In this document: piece after piece, positions 46,801 to 56,339 of the stretch
How positions within the stretch are numbered: the stretch's first letter is position 1
How the letters are laid out: every line of letters starts with the position of its first letter
Source of the DNA: Branchiostoma floridae
Lineage: Eukaryota > Chordata > Leptocardii > Amphioxiformes > Branchiostomatidae
Length of the DNA stretch: 64,000 nt
NCBI RefSeq assembly: GCF_000003815.2
Contig: NW_023365788.1
Span: 235,207-299,206, forward strand
Reading direction: 5' to 3'
Made by a program: the position numbers and the translations under genes
Notes under the pieces: generated by a model
Told to the model about the DNA's origin: nothing
Database searches by the model: none
The model's input: the letters and a program-made list of their open reading frames with translations, nothing else

Positions 46801-49311
46801 TCTTTGACCTCGTCTAAGGTGATGAGGTTGTAGTTTAAGGGGTTGGGTAGTGTCATCTGCCGGTAATCTAGGCCCCTACACATCGACAACGACGATGGGA
46901 TGTCCTTACACTCTGTACCAAACAAAAATAGTACATCATATTGGGCTGACACCTGGCTCTGTAACAAAATGTGCTGTGGGCTTATTCCAATGATTCAGAG
47001 TTAAGATTATTTATTGTTTCAATTCATTAGGAACTGTACCCACCACAACTGCTCGCATCCTCGTCACTACGGTCCCTGCAGTCATATTTTCCGTCGCACC
47101 TTCTCCAGGCGTCTATACAGGTTACACCGTTAGCACACCGGTACTGGCCGACTTCACACTCAGAAAACACTGGCAAACGAAATGCATTATTAGTTATAAA
47201 AGTAAGGACCTTAAAACGTTGGCATTGTTGTAAAGTCTTAGTACGGGTAATAACTAAAACGTTTTATTCTTAATTTCCTATTTTGTTTTATCAACAAATT
47301 TACGAATAGTGATTTACAACCATATCTCAGGATTATCAATGATTGAAATATTATAAAATGTCTTGGACATTTGATACTTTATTGATGTGAAAAAATGTAC
47401 AAATATTTTACGTAGACCTTTATAATGTGTACTTAATTTCATAAGATTCAAAGGAAATGCAACTCAATGACACTGTTCAAGTTGATCATAAGTGCAGAAG
47501 GTATACGTAGTACCTTTGTCTTCAGCTGCATATCTGGCCTGAAATCCCTTTCGGTTTTGTGAACCATCGGAGACTAGTTGAACAGTCATGAAGCTCCCAG
47601 TTGAAGTCACGGGTTTAGGGGTACTTTTCCCTGTCAGCGTGGCTATTGGGTGCAAACAGTCAAGATAAGTCAAATTTATTACACAACATTTGTCACGTTT
47701 ACAATGTAAGGTAAAGCGATATGCATTGTAAAGAGCAAGTGACTATACATTACCTATTATGATAATATATGTAGTTTCTCCGCTATACAATGATAAAAGA
47801 CTAAGACACAATGTACAGTGTAGGACAAAGCGTTACATTATACTACTTGTTACATAGTTCATTAACCTAGTGCAAACTACATGTCGGTTCCATACCATAC
47901 ATACAATATTGAAAAAATGTACACTGAAGATTTCTATGTCAAGTATATAGATTCTTATTCTTATGTCGTTACTATGAGGTTTGCTTTTGACATAGATGTA
48001 TATATGTATTGGCCTAGATACACGGAAACAATGTCGGGACGTGACATAATAAATACATAGAATAGCACTCTACACTAGTTTTATCATGCGCCTTCATTTA
48101 ATTCCGTCTTCATTATGAGTTGGATATCAAATTTTCTTTAAGAAACGGCACTCATCTTAAACGCACCTTTTCTGACTGGGAGGGGTTAAGGTCATAGACA
48201 GAAAACATAACACTATGCACACGTTGGCTCAAGCAAACCTGCTCCAGTCATAAAATAGTTGGATATAGATTACAGGATGTTTTCCCTCTAAGTAATTTGC
48301 CTTTTGTCATGCTACTCAAACACAATACTATACCATTACACTCGTCATTGAGGCGTCGCCAAAAAGATTAACGTGATTTATGCAACTAGTTTCATTAATG
48401 TAATTAATTTGATCATTCACGTGTATCGAGAATCTTTTAGAAATACGCGCAGTTGTATAGTTGTTTCCATTGTTTTCTTATGACTGATGATGAAGAAAAT
48501 ATACGATGAAGAAGAAAAATAAAGAATAACACATCAGCAGAAGTTAAAGAGGAATTTTGAATAAAAGCTTCTTACCCATCTTCAATATAGAATCAGTCGT
48601 CTTTCCGTCATACACGTAGACGTAGTCATATTTATTCTCAACGTCAAATTCCGTGAAGGTGAGCCTGATGACCTTGGATGGAGTGACAGAGATCTCATAC
48701 CGACAATCATGTTCGTCAGGGTAGTTGTCTGGGTAGTTGGGACTGGTGAACGACCCGGTATCAGTCGTCAGGCTTTCGCAAACTAAAAGAAGGAAGGGAA
48801 GAACTGTAATGTTTTGACATTCGTAATGACATATCAAATATTAACAATACCAACAAATCCAAACTTGTCAAGTTCAGCCCCCTTATAATTCAATATCATT
48901 CGTCTATCACGTCATGAATATATATTTTGTATATAACAAATAGAAATACAGTCGAAATCTATATGTATCCGGATAATGAAAAATATGATATACTAATTTG
49001 TTTTCAAACTAATATACATGTCATTTAGCATGAAAGAAGAAAAATTGCAGTTTAGAAGTACGTGTGAAGCCATTTCTGTGATATACATTTTGAAGTCCGA
49101 AAAAAATTGAATAAAGACCTCATCACAGATCCTATCCCCATATCATATATCAGCTTTGGAGTATATGAGAATACAATCTGAGAATATGTTTTCAAAGTAA
49201 TAACCAAAAAACAACAATAAAAGAACACAATAATTACTTACCTGTTTGGGAGGAAACGCCATTAGACAACAGACAGCAAGCGACCACACCAATCCATGCT
49301 AGTGGCCACAT
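38691..49311 (-). CDS. Gene B: CUB-LDLa-Frizzled-kringle-sushi Cys-loop (nicotinic-type) receptor subunit
   Basis: Fifteen exons, GT-AG: 49311-49242, 48782-48576, 47642-47514, 47169-47044, 46912-46699, 44643-44486, 44280-44059, 43686-43480 (or from 43680), 43252-43140, 42753-42709, 42073-41964, 41225-41044, 40812-40474, 39853-39721, 39102-38691. They give 888 (or 886) residues and TGA. Domains are in the same order as gene A: signal peptide, CUB, LDLa, ten-cysteine Frizzled CRD, kringle, sushi, nicotinic-type binding domain with Cys-loop [15 protein letters not shown], four membrane helices. Exon phases are identical to gene A, and channel exons of 45, 110, 182, 339 and 133 bp are identical in length. 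Acetylcholine-binding aromatics are lost in the same way as in gene A, so the loss predates the duplication. The conserved frame with mostly conservative changes argues that both genes are functional. A and B might assemble as homo- or hetero-pentamers (inference). Confidence 0.9.
39151..39650. mobile_element. About 500-bp MITE in the last intron of gene B
   Basis: The ends AAGCATTTGCGCAAACCTTA and TAAGGTTCTTGCAAATGTT are inverted over about 36 bp, with CGTACGAAT inside both. The interior repeats short ATATGTGATTTGC/CACATAAGATTA-like motifs. No coding capacity. Absent from the matching intron of gene A. Confidence 0.65.
39721..39853 (-). CDS. Gene B exon 14: TM3 and post-TM3 motif
   Basis: 133-bp exon, phase 1 to 2. 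TM3 and [14 protein letters not shown] are nearly identical to gene A. Confidence 0.92.
40474..40812 (-). CDS. Gene B exon 13: TM1 and TM2
   Basis: 339-bp phase 1-1 exon, donor GTAGGT. Pore helix [12 protein letters not shown] identical to gene A. 190 bases (40482-40671) are identical at every position, synonymous sites included. Confidence 0.93.
40849..40887. repeat. TG microsatellite in gene B intron 12
   Basis: About 39 bp of TG repeats, continuing imperfectly to 40912. Confidence 0.95.
41044..41225 (-). CDS. Gene B exon 12: Cys-loop exon
   Basis: 182-bp exon with Cys-loop [15 protein letters not shown] and [10 protein letters not shown]. The 3' half is almost identical to gene A, whereas the 5' half ([19 protein letters not shown]) is diverged. 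Confidence 0.94.
41964..42073 (-). CDS. Gene B exon 11: 110-bp nicotinic-type exon
   Basis: 110 bp, phase 0 to 2. It encodes [16 protein letters not shown] and [11 protein letters not shown]. Loop D Trp kept, loop A Tyr replaced by Glu. Confidence 0.92.
42709..42753 (-). CDS. Gene B exon 10: 45-bp nicotinic-type exon
   Basis: 45 bp, phase 0-0, [15 protein letters not shown]. It is 43/45 identical to gene A at nucleotide level by eye. Donor GTGAGT. Confidence 0.92.
42957..43105. repeat. 22-bp minisatellite in gene B intron 9
   Basis: About seven imperfect copies of CGTTATATTTACGTATCAAG plus TC, lying about 35 bases downstream (in the gene's direction) of the donor of exon 9. Confidence 0.9.
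43140..43252 (-). CDS. Gene B exon 9: start of ligand-binding domain
   Basis: 113-bp exon, phase 1 to 0: [18 protein letters not shown] then [20 protein letters not shown]. One codon shorter than gene A. Confidence 0.88.
43480..43686 (-). CDS. Gene B exon 8: sushi/CCP domain, two possible acceptors
   Basis: Four cysteines ([32 protein letters not shown]). Acceptors CAG before 43686 and TAG before 43680 both keep the frame. The first aligns with the gene A acceptor and adds two residues (the first alternative changes V-L-G to G). Alternative use is possible. Confidence 0.88.
44059..44280 (-). CDS. Gene B exon 7: kringle domain
   Basis: 222-bp phase 1-1 exon. [37 protein letters not shown] give the six kringle cysteines. 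Confidence 0.95.
44380..44456. repeat. Hairpin in gene B intron 6 (about 34-bp arms)
   Basis: Left arm contains AAATTAGTTACTCAAGCAAC. Right arm GTTGCCTGAGTAACTAATTT lies 8 bases later. About four differences including one indel. Confidence 0.85.
44486..44643 (-). CDS. Gene B exon 6: Frizzled CRD, second part
   Basis: 158-bp exon, phase 2 to 1. Cysteines 6-10 in [16 protein letters not shown] and DTNC. Two codons longer than gene A, near the end. Confidence 0.92.
45117..46440. mobile_element. About 1.3-kb DNA transposon of the ACCTCCATG family in gene B intron 5
   Basis: The left end has TACCTCCATGAAATGTCATG. The right end has ATTTCATGGAGGTATGAGGT. Inside, a block of about 155 bp (starting CTCAAGAACGGCTGGATGG) is directly repeated at 45186 and 45412. 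No transposase frame. Same family as 9436-10475, opposite orientation. Confidence 0.7.
46699..46912 (-). CDS. Gene B exon 5: Frizzled CRD, first part
   Basis: 214-bp exon, phase 1 to 2. [21 protein letters not shown] and [10 protein letters not shown] carry cysteines 1-5. Confidence 0.92.
47044..47169 (-). CDS. Gene B exon 4: LDL-receptor class A repeat
   Basis: 126-bp phase 1-1 exon, [18 protein letters not shown]. Nearly identical in DNA to gene C and sharing the RDR variant with it rather than with gene A. Confidence 0.92.
47514..47642 (-). CDS. Gene B exon 3: CUB domain, second half
   Basis: 129-bp phase 1-1 exon. [18 protein letters not shown] and [12 protein letters not shown]. Acceptor CCAATAG. 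Confidence 0.88.
48576..48782 (-). CDS. Gene B exon 2: CUB domain, first half
   Basis: 207-bp phase 1-1 exon. [30 protein letters not shown] and [10 protein letters not shown]. More diverged from A and C than those are from each other. Confidence 0.92.
49242..49311 (-). CDS. Gene B exon 1: signal peptide and start codon
   Basis: [20 protein letters not shown], one residue different from gene A in this stretch. Donor GTAAGTAA. The upstream sequence GTGCACTGGGTATGGG is shared with genes A and C. Confidence 0.88.
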
Positions 49312-50165
49312 AGTGTGCACTGGGTATGGGTAATGGAAACATTACTTCAATGGAATCGGAAGAACTGTCTTGGTACCAGTGTGAAATGTTATCATTTTGA
49401 AAATATTGAATAAATCGGAATATATGCACTCAGTTGTTCCGTGTACTATTTATTGCTTTTAAGAAATGTTTTATTTTTTAAGTTGTTTTCTAAATAACAG
49501 AACTTCGAAGTTGAAACGAAAAGGCCGTCTGTCTAAAAAAATTCTATATCAGAGTAATCAACATAATGAATAGAAATAGGTATAAGACAACATCCAAACA
49601 TAATGATTGATTTAATAACTCCTCCGTAAATAAATTCATCAGGTAAGTAGATCAATTCAACATGTTCTTCTTCGTTACACAACCTTCTTTTAATTCTTTC
49701 GTAAATGTTTCGACGACCATCTGTCGCCTTCATCAGTACAAAATGAAACAAACACTATCGGTGCGATATGAACTAGACAGAGTCAGTGCAATCCGAACTT
49801 AGCCTATTGTCAGGCAGAAATTCTACAGCAGTTATGAATAGAGACGAAGGGGAGGGGGGAGGGGGGTTAATTCAGCCATGTTTGGTACCGCATCCTTGCC
49901 ACTACGTCACTACGTCTACGCAAGAATTAAAAGAAAGTTGTGTAACAAAGAAGCCTTTGTTGAGTCTGACCTCCTGCTTATAACATTAGAATCGTGGAGT
50001 GGTATGCGTATCGCACTGAAACGTATATGAATTTTTTTTTAAAGTGCTTTTGTGCAAGAAACAAGTCTTTTACAAATGTGTACCAAAATTCAAATTAGTG
50101 TGATCATTACTTTACAGGCGACACTCAGTAACGTTAGGTAAGTGAGAAGTACAAAAAACGTTGAC
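49312..50165. other. 5' flank of gene B, no gene seen
   Basis: The proximal 100 bases are conserved with the other paralogues. The rest is AT-rich spacer with chance frames. No TATA box or CpG cluster was convincingly seen on the minus strand. Confidence 0.5.
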
Positions 50166-50509
50166 AATTGAGCTTAGCCTGGAATCCAGCCGTGTTGTGC
50201 TCTGGTCGCTCTGCTTCCTGCCAACACGTCTGGCCTTCGTTAGGATTGGAACAATCGGCCCTTACGTCACTAATGAGTCGAAAGATAGAGGTAGTGTTCC
50301 GTTCGATTACAAACTGTAAACATGATTGTTTGTGTTCGATTTCCACCTTGGTGGTGCTAACAGCCAATCAGAAATCGCGCAAATAAAGTGTGCGAATATT
50401 GAAATGCCGATCGTTCGAATGGTAACGAAGGCCAGTCGTATTGGCAGGATGCGTACCTCAGGGGAGCGACCAAAGCACAATACGGCTGGATTCCAGGCTA
50501 AATTGAGCT
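50166..50509. mobile_element. About 326-bp hAT-type MITE with 8-9 bp target duplication
   Basis: AATTGAGCT at 50166-50174 and again at 50501-50509 flanks inverted ends TAGCCTGGAATCCAGCCG, continuing TGTTGTGCTCTGGTCGCTC on the left and its near-complement on the right (about 36 bp, two mismatches). The duplication length and TIR style fit hAT. The perfect flank repeat suggests a fairly young insertion. Confidence 0.85.
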
Positions 50510-50990
50510 TGAAATAGGAAGAGAATCATTATCAAGCATTTGGACAATGTTATTTGTTAATGACAAAGGATTTACGACATGGGGAACTCGACCCACACAT
50601 GTCTGATCACAATTCACCCATCTTTTTCTCACCACGTACCTTTTAAATTTATTTAATTAGTAAAAAACGAATGCCTGAAAAGTAATGACTGTAATGATTT
50701 GAAATTTAGAGGGTATTGATAAAATGCTTCATACTATGATGTTGTGCTTCGAAATCTGAGTTGTGCTTATTATTTCTGGGTGAGGCCGAGGAATTATTGA
50801 TCATCGCTCGTACACATGCAGGGCGACCCAGGTTTACAATTTCTTTTACCAATGTGCTAGAGATGTGTTAAGAACCCTATGGGGTGGGGGTTGGAGATAG
50901 GGTGGAGTGGGGGCTGACAGGGACGTCTGAAAGCTGAGGGTGGACTTTGTCCGGGCAAGCCGACCGAAATGATAAGATAAACGAAACAGG
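50510..50990. other. Spacer, no feature seen
   Basis: AT-rich, with a GGGGTGGGGGTTGGAG stretch at 50881. No coding signal. Confidence 0.5.
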
Positions 50991-52600
50991 TCAGTCTGCT
51001 ATGTAGATAAATAGAATTTTTTCTGATTTGTCAAAATAAGGTCTCTGGGATAGATTCTATCAAAGGCAATTTTTAGAAAGCAGAATATCAGACACTTTAT
51101 CAGGTATTAGTCAGCTCAACAGCAATTCACCCGGTAATGCTGTTCGGTGTATCACACTGTACAATCTTGTACAACACCGAGGAAAGGAAATTAAAATTAC
51201 CCTCCATTACACTCAATTATACCAGATATACATGACAAATCACATACCAAGCAATCAATTATATTTCAACTATACATTAGGTGATTCGATTTTGATTGGG
51301 GGAAATAGGCAAAATTGTATTCAAAAAGATATCAATCATTAGATGTCTTGAATTAAGGAACTCTATATTTCAACACAAACATTTCCTTATTTCACTGTCG
51401 TTTCGGTGATCTAGCAATAAAGCAATGGTTGTCTGAAAATATTCTCTTTATTCAATGTAAAACAAGAAAAAGACTTCAAATATTATATAACGACTTGTTT
51501 ATGATAATAAGAATATTAAATTTTGTATACTTCACACCAATGCGGAAGAGGAAACAAGTATGACATAAAACTATATGGCTAAGAACAGTGGCAAACCACC
51601 TGCAGAGTTCTAACCACTCATGGGACAGCACCCAGAGAATGTACCACGACAGATGAAAATGGGGAGCCTTTTTGGCCGGGATACATGAGGAAGAGGGCAG
51701 TGATTTTTAGATAAAAGTGACTGACTAGTCTGAAATAAAGGGAGAATTTCTGCGTTAATCAGACAAAGTATCAAAGGGAGATCTTATCCAAACCGCCTTT
51801 CAGAACTAAACAGAACGTAACGCACCTTATCAGAGTTTGATTGGCTTAATGGCCACTTAACCTAGTAATGCTCACCAATGTATCATGCTGTACAATCTTG
51901 TACAGGGTGTGCGAACTTTACATCCAGTAACACCCGGTTATAAGCAACACGCGTTACATAATTGATATAAAACATAGCTTCAAAAAGGCCGAGAGATTCG
52001 GTCGAAAATTAGGGTGAGTGACATGTCTTCAGTTAACTAGTTGTAGAGCAGTTTATTTTTCTCACTATACATTACCAAGAAACATCTTCAAAGTACATAC
52101 GGATGCGGGGAAACGGGAATACTTTACTCAATAAAAAAAAGTATGTGAGGCATTTATTTTGGGAAAGCAGCCCAAGACATTAGTAGCTGGAGAGCTTACA
52201 TGTCAGGAGTAAGTCAGTATTTTGAGAGAAACATGGCGGATTATTCTGCTATGAAGACAGATACATTGAACACGATAAGGTCTCCGAGAGAGATTTTATC
52301 CCAACTACGTTTATGAACTACAGATTTCAGACTCCTAATTAGGATTCCATTAGTTGAATAGCCATTTAACCTGGTAGATAACCTCTCTTCAATGCAGTAT
52401 CAGGGTGTGAAATCTTGCACAAGGCATAGGAAAGGTAGAATTACAACCAATTACAACCGATATGCATTGCAGATTACATGCCAAACAATCAATAATCTTC
52501 CAAATACGCGCGTATTGACTCAAAAAGCCAACATCAGTTGTGACATGTTTCACAGACATATGGCATTTCCGACATCTGCTGAAGTAAAAAAAAAATTGAA
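50990..52600. repeat. Degenerate tandem repeat, about 0.5-0.7 kb unit, three copies
   Basis: Copies near 50990-51520, 51700-52130 and 52200-52600 share in order a GGTCTC...GAGA.ATT.TATC segment, a CCATTTAACC-like segment (AATTCACCCGGTAATGCT in the first copy), GTACAATCTTGTACA-like text and a CCAA.CAATCAAT-like end. Strongly diverged, recognised by eye. Confidence 0.5.
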
Positions 52601-54200
52601 CATTGAATGACCTCGGCACTAGATAGTTGTCGCTTGCAGGTGCAAATGATCTTTTGTACTCTTATAATGTCTTTGATATCCCCATATCTTGTCACATGTG
52701 TTTCAGTAAAATACTTAATATGTTTCTATCTGAAGGGGACCCGCCGGAAACCAACGTGAACAAAAGGCAACTTTTCACCTTAAAGGAGTTTGAAAAAGTG
52801 ATAAAGGGGAATAGTTTAAAGCTTTTCGTTGCCATCAAATATGTGCAGGGTAGCTGTTGAAGAGTCATCGCACAGTCATAAACCTACTAGTAAGCCTTCA
52901 ACATCATCCCTCCCAAAACAGTTGAGACAAAGAAGCGTAGGAGTACATTCAGTTTGACCTGATTACATACAGATGATCAGGAGCTTTACTTTGTAAACAT
53001 TCTTAAATCCTTCCTGAATACATGAATACATGAGGACATATCTGCCGGCTAATTTTATTGGCTTCCAATTCAAAACAAAAGTAGGATAACAGCTGAAAAT
53101 AAAGTCTACTGGATTTGAGCTTTACATTAAACTGACTTTGCGAAAGGAACACTATAATGATGAGTATCTATAATGGTAAAGTCCAGAGGGACCCCTTGCT
53201 TACTTGGCCTAGTTAACTTTTTAACTGCAACATTATTACCTTCTGTAACAAAATTACACATTAAGACGAATAAGATCTATTCAAACTCCCTCCAGCTATC
53301 CTGTAAATACGACTAAAAGCTTTTAGAGGATTTCCCTCAATCAATTACTTTGCGATTCTTGTCTGCAAACTCTTAAGAGTGAGTGTAGCAATTTAGATAA
53401 GAATGGAAGACACTACGCAAGTTTAGATGTAAGATTTAAAAATGTAGTGGCTACCTTGTGTACTTGCTAAACGTTTTTCTGACAACAAAATACCCTTGCC
53501 AACAAAATTGCTTTCGAAAGCTAAACCTTTATCTGTACTTACCTTAGAAATGCAAAAATACGTTTGTACCTTTTTTTTTTAATTTCTGATTATTGACATT
53601 TTTTTGACTACTTTTCCTGAGGAACTTAAACCCTGTCAAAGTCCAGGTTGTCTTTGACACTTACCTGAGCTCTTTTCAGAACTAATCTTCACTTTTCAAA
53701 CAAACATTCCTATTAAGCAAACATTTCTCTTCTTTTATTAAAGCCAACATTAATTTCACAGTGCTCATCAAACAAATCCATTTTAACTGAAGAATGATCC
53801 CTGTTTCATGTGCGCTGGAGAAAACGAAATTAAAACTATGGCATGCCTGCCCCCATAGAACCGACCTTCCAGCTGAACATTTGTTGTTATTTGAATAAAG
53901 CCTACCCGCGACCTTCTCAAACAAACACTGTGCAAATATTGTATTGAGAACGAATTCTATTTTGTAACTTAACATTTAACAGTTCATATCTCCGTGCCGT
54001 ATACAATCTAGTTCATTCTATTACAAAATCTATTTCCTCATTCCATACACTTATTTAGATCTGTAGACAATTTAATTGAAAAATGCAACTAAACAAACCA
54101 TCGATCAATAAACAAAATCTGTACTTTATCTCCACCATAACAGAATTTATTCAACGATAGTTTCATTCGTTAACTGGAAACATACCTTCAACATGTCTTG
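52600..54200. other. Non-coding stretch, no feature seen
   Basis: No domain, no splice-consistent exon and no clear repeat recognised on either strand. Confidence 0.5.
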
Positions 54201-54239
54201 CTGCGATCTGTACAAAAGAACTAAAATAAAGGTCTTCAT

Positions 54240-55440
54240 TGAGTATCATTAACACCTGCAGTAAAGGGGTATCTCACCGGGTTGCTATACTATGGCGACG
54301 AGGCTGGCACTAAGTAGGATTTGTATTACCTTTGACTTTGTAAAGGGAATACCATGCAAAACGGACAAGTATGATAAAAAAGACAACAAAACGCACAGCG
54401 TAAAACTGCTTTTTATCGATGTAATTCGTCGAACGCTCTGTCAAATCGCTGAGCCGTAGCGACACCACTACAGCTACATATACAAAGAGATATCCCCCTT
54501 ATACTAGACTCACCATATCTTATTTCATGCCCTCCGGATCAGTTGAAAATATGGCAAATAATAAAATGAATGAATAACACATGATTTAATGGTAATAAAA
54601 ACCCTGCTTACTCCATAATACAATATTATAGAAATTCCAATTCCCGCCACTAAAATAATTTTAACGCGTCATTATTCTTATTATTTTTTTTGCATTAGTG
54701 AAATCTTGCTTACCTTATGAAGAACTCCTTTCAGGATGAGTCGGAGACGTCTGGACAGAGATGCAGGCCTCGTCCTCCTAAGAAGTGACTCACTGGCCAA
54801 CTCACGGTATAGTAGTAGAGAGTTAAACGGTGTCTTATTTGCATAATTGACACCTATTAATCTTCATATTTCAATTGCTCAAATTGAATACGAACTCCAG
54901 GAATAATCCTTATATTTATTAACTTGAAAGTTCATATGTGTTGCTAGAAGTTATCATTGAACTAGACTAAATTAAATAAGTTAAAGAAATGAAGTTAAAG
55001 AAACTGTGCTCCCGGAAAAATCTGAAATCTATTAGTGATCTTAAACACAAAATGTCACTTCAGTGTGCGAGTAGTTAATAATCAATAATTATGATTGAGT
55101 TTTCTTTTGCTTTTGGCCCCAAATTGACCAGGGTCTTTAGTAATTATCTCATCAGAACGAATACCTTTATAGATCGTCTGCCTCAGCACCACTATGGGAG
55201 AGTGTATGGGAGCGGATATTCAGTTGTTGGGGTTATCAATGGCACATTTCTGTGATAGTTGCAATAAAAAAATAAAATTTCTAGTTCAGGTAACATCACT
55301 ATTCGTAGAAACAACGAACAGCAAAAAAAAAAAGCTAGATGTTCCGGCTTTTCCATTAAAGGAATCGGGAATAAAAACGTTTTTTTTACTGTCAAAGGTT
55401 AGGTTGGTGCAAACATCAAAAAGATTACCGTTCTAATTTT
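54240..55440. repeat. Segmental duplication, first copy (matches 60830-63130)
   Basis: Shared in order: CACCTGCAGTAA.GGGGTATCTCAC, ACTTTGTAAAGGGAATACCA, GAGATATCCCCCTTATACTA, AAGAACTC.TTCCAGGATGAG-like text, TTGACACCTATTAATCTTCA, and ATGATTGAGTTTTCTTTTGC with GATGTTCCGGCTTTTCC. The second copy has about 1 kb of extra sequence between the last two blocks. Confidence 0.8.
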
Positions 55441-55490
55441 TTTTATATTTCAGCCATACATAGTATGGTGAAATATATTGTATTCGTAAT

Positions 55491-55528
55491 GTTTCTTTCT
55501 TTCTTTCTTCTTTCTTTCTTTCTTTCTC
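55491..55528. repeat. TTTC microsatellite
   Basis: About nine TTTC units with one interruption. Confidence 0.95.
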
Positions 55529-55689
55529 CTGTCAAATCTTCAAAGTGATTCATCTCCGCCGTTCCTGGACCGAATGACCTGAAATTTGGCACAGGGGTAG
55601 AATGGGCCAATACCTTGATGATTTTTTCTCAGTTTTTTCATATTTGACTCTAAAATGATTTTATTGAGATTTTTTGGTCAATTTTAGAC

Positions 55690-56250
55690 CAAAACTGTAT
55701 ATTTTGGCCCCTGTACCCTGGTATTACAACCAAATGAGCTGAAATTTGACAGAGATGTGCCTTGATAATGCCCCCATATAAATTCGATAACACTTTTGGT
55801 GTACAGTACAACAAAATGCTTATTTTGGCGATTTTTGGACCAATTTTTGACCAAAAAAGGACACTTTTGGCCCCTGTACCCTGGTATTACAACCAAATGA
55901 GCTGAAATTTGACAGAGATGTGCCTTGATAATGCCCCCATATAAATTCAATAACACTTTTGGTGTACAGTACAACAAAATGCTTATTTTTGCGATTTTTT
56001 GACCAATTTTTGACCAAAAAAGGACACTTTTGGCTCCTGTACCTTGGTATTGCAACCGAATGAGCTGAAATTTGACACAGATGTGCCTTGATAATCACTT
56101 CATATAAATTCAATAACACTTTTGGTGTACAGTGCAACAAAATGCTTATTTTTGCGATTTTTGGCCAATTTTTGACCAAAAAAGGACACTTTTGGCTCCT
56201 GTACCCTGGTATTACAATTAAATGACCTGAAATTTGGTATAGATAGGCAT
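55690..56250. repeat. 163-bp tandem repeat, about 3.5 copies
   Basis: CTGTACCCTGGTATTACAA starts units at about 55711, 55874, 56037 and 56199. The unit contains AACACTTTTGGTGTACAGTA and TTTTTGACCAAAAAAGGACA. The period is not a multiple of three, so the long minus-strand frame across it is not a repeated protein. Related, more diverged text continues at both sides (55560 and 56820). Confidence 0.9.
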
Positions 56251-56339
56251 TAGCTACTTGGTAACAAGATTCAAGTAAAATTTTTGACATAAACAACTTT
56301 AAAATGATTAATTTTGGCATTTTTCTGAGGGGAAATTTG

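Noticed and set aside
53682-53975. Minus-strand frame of 97 codons upstream of gene B
   Set aside because: No domain, no splice-site support and no match to the upstream regions of genes A or C.
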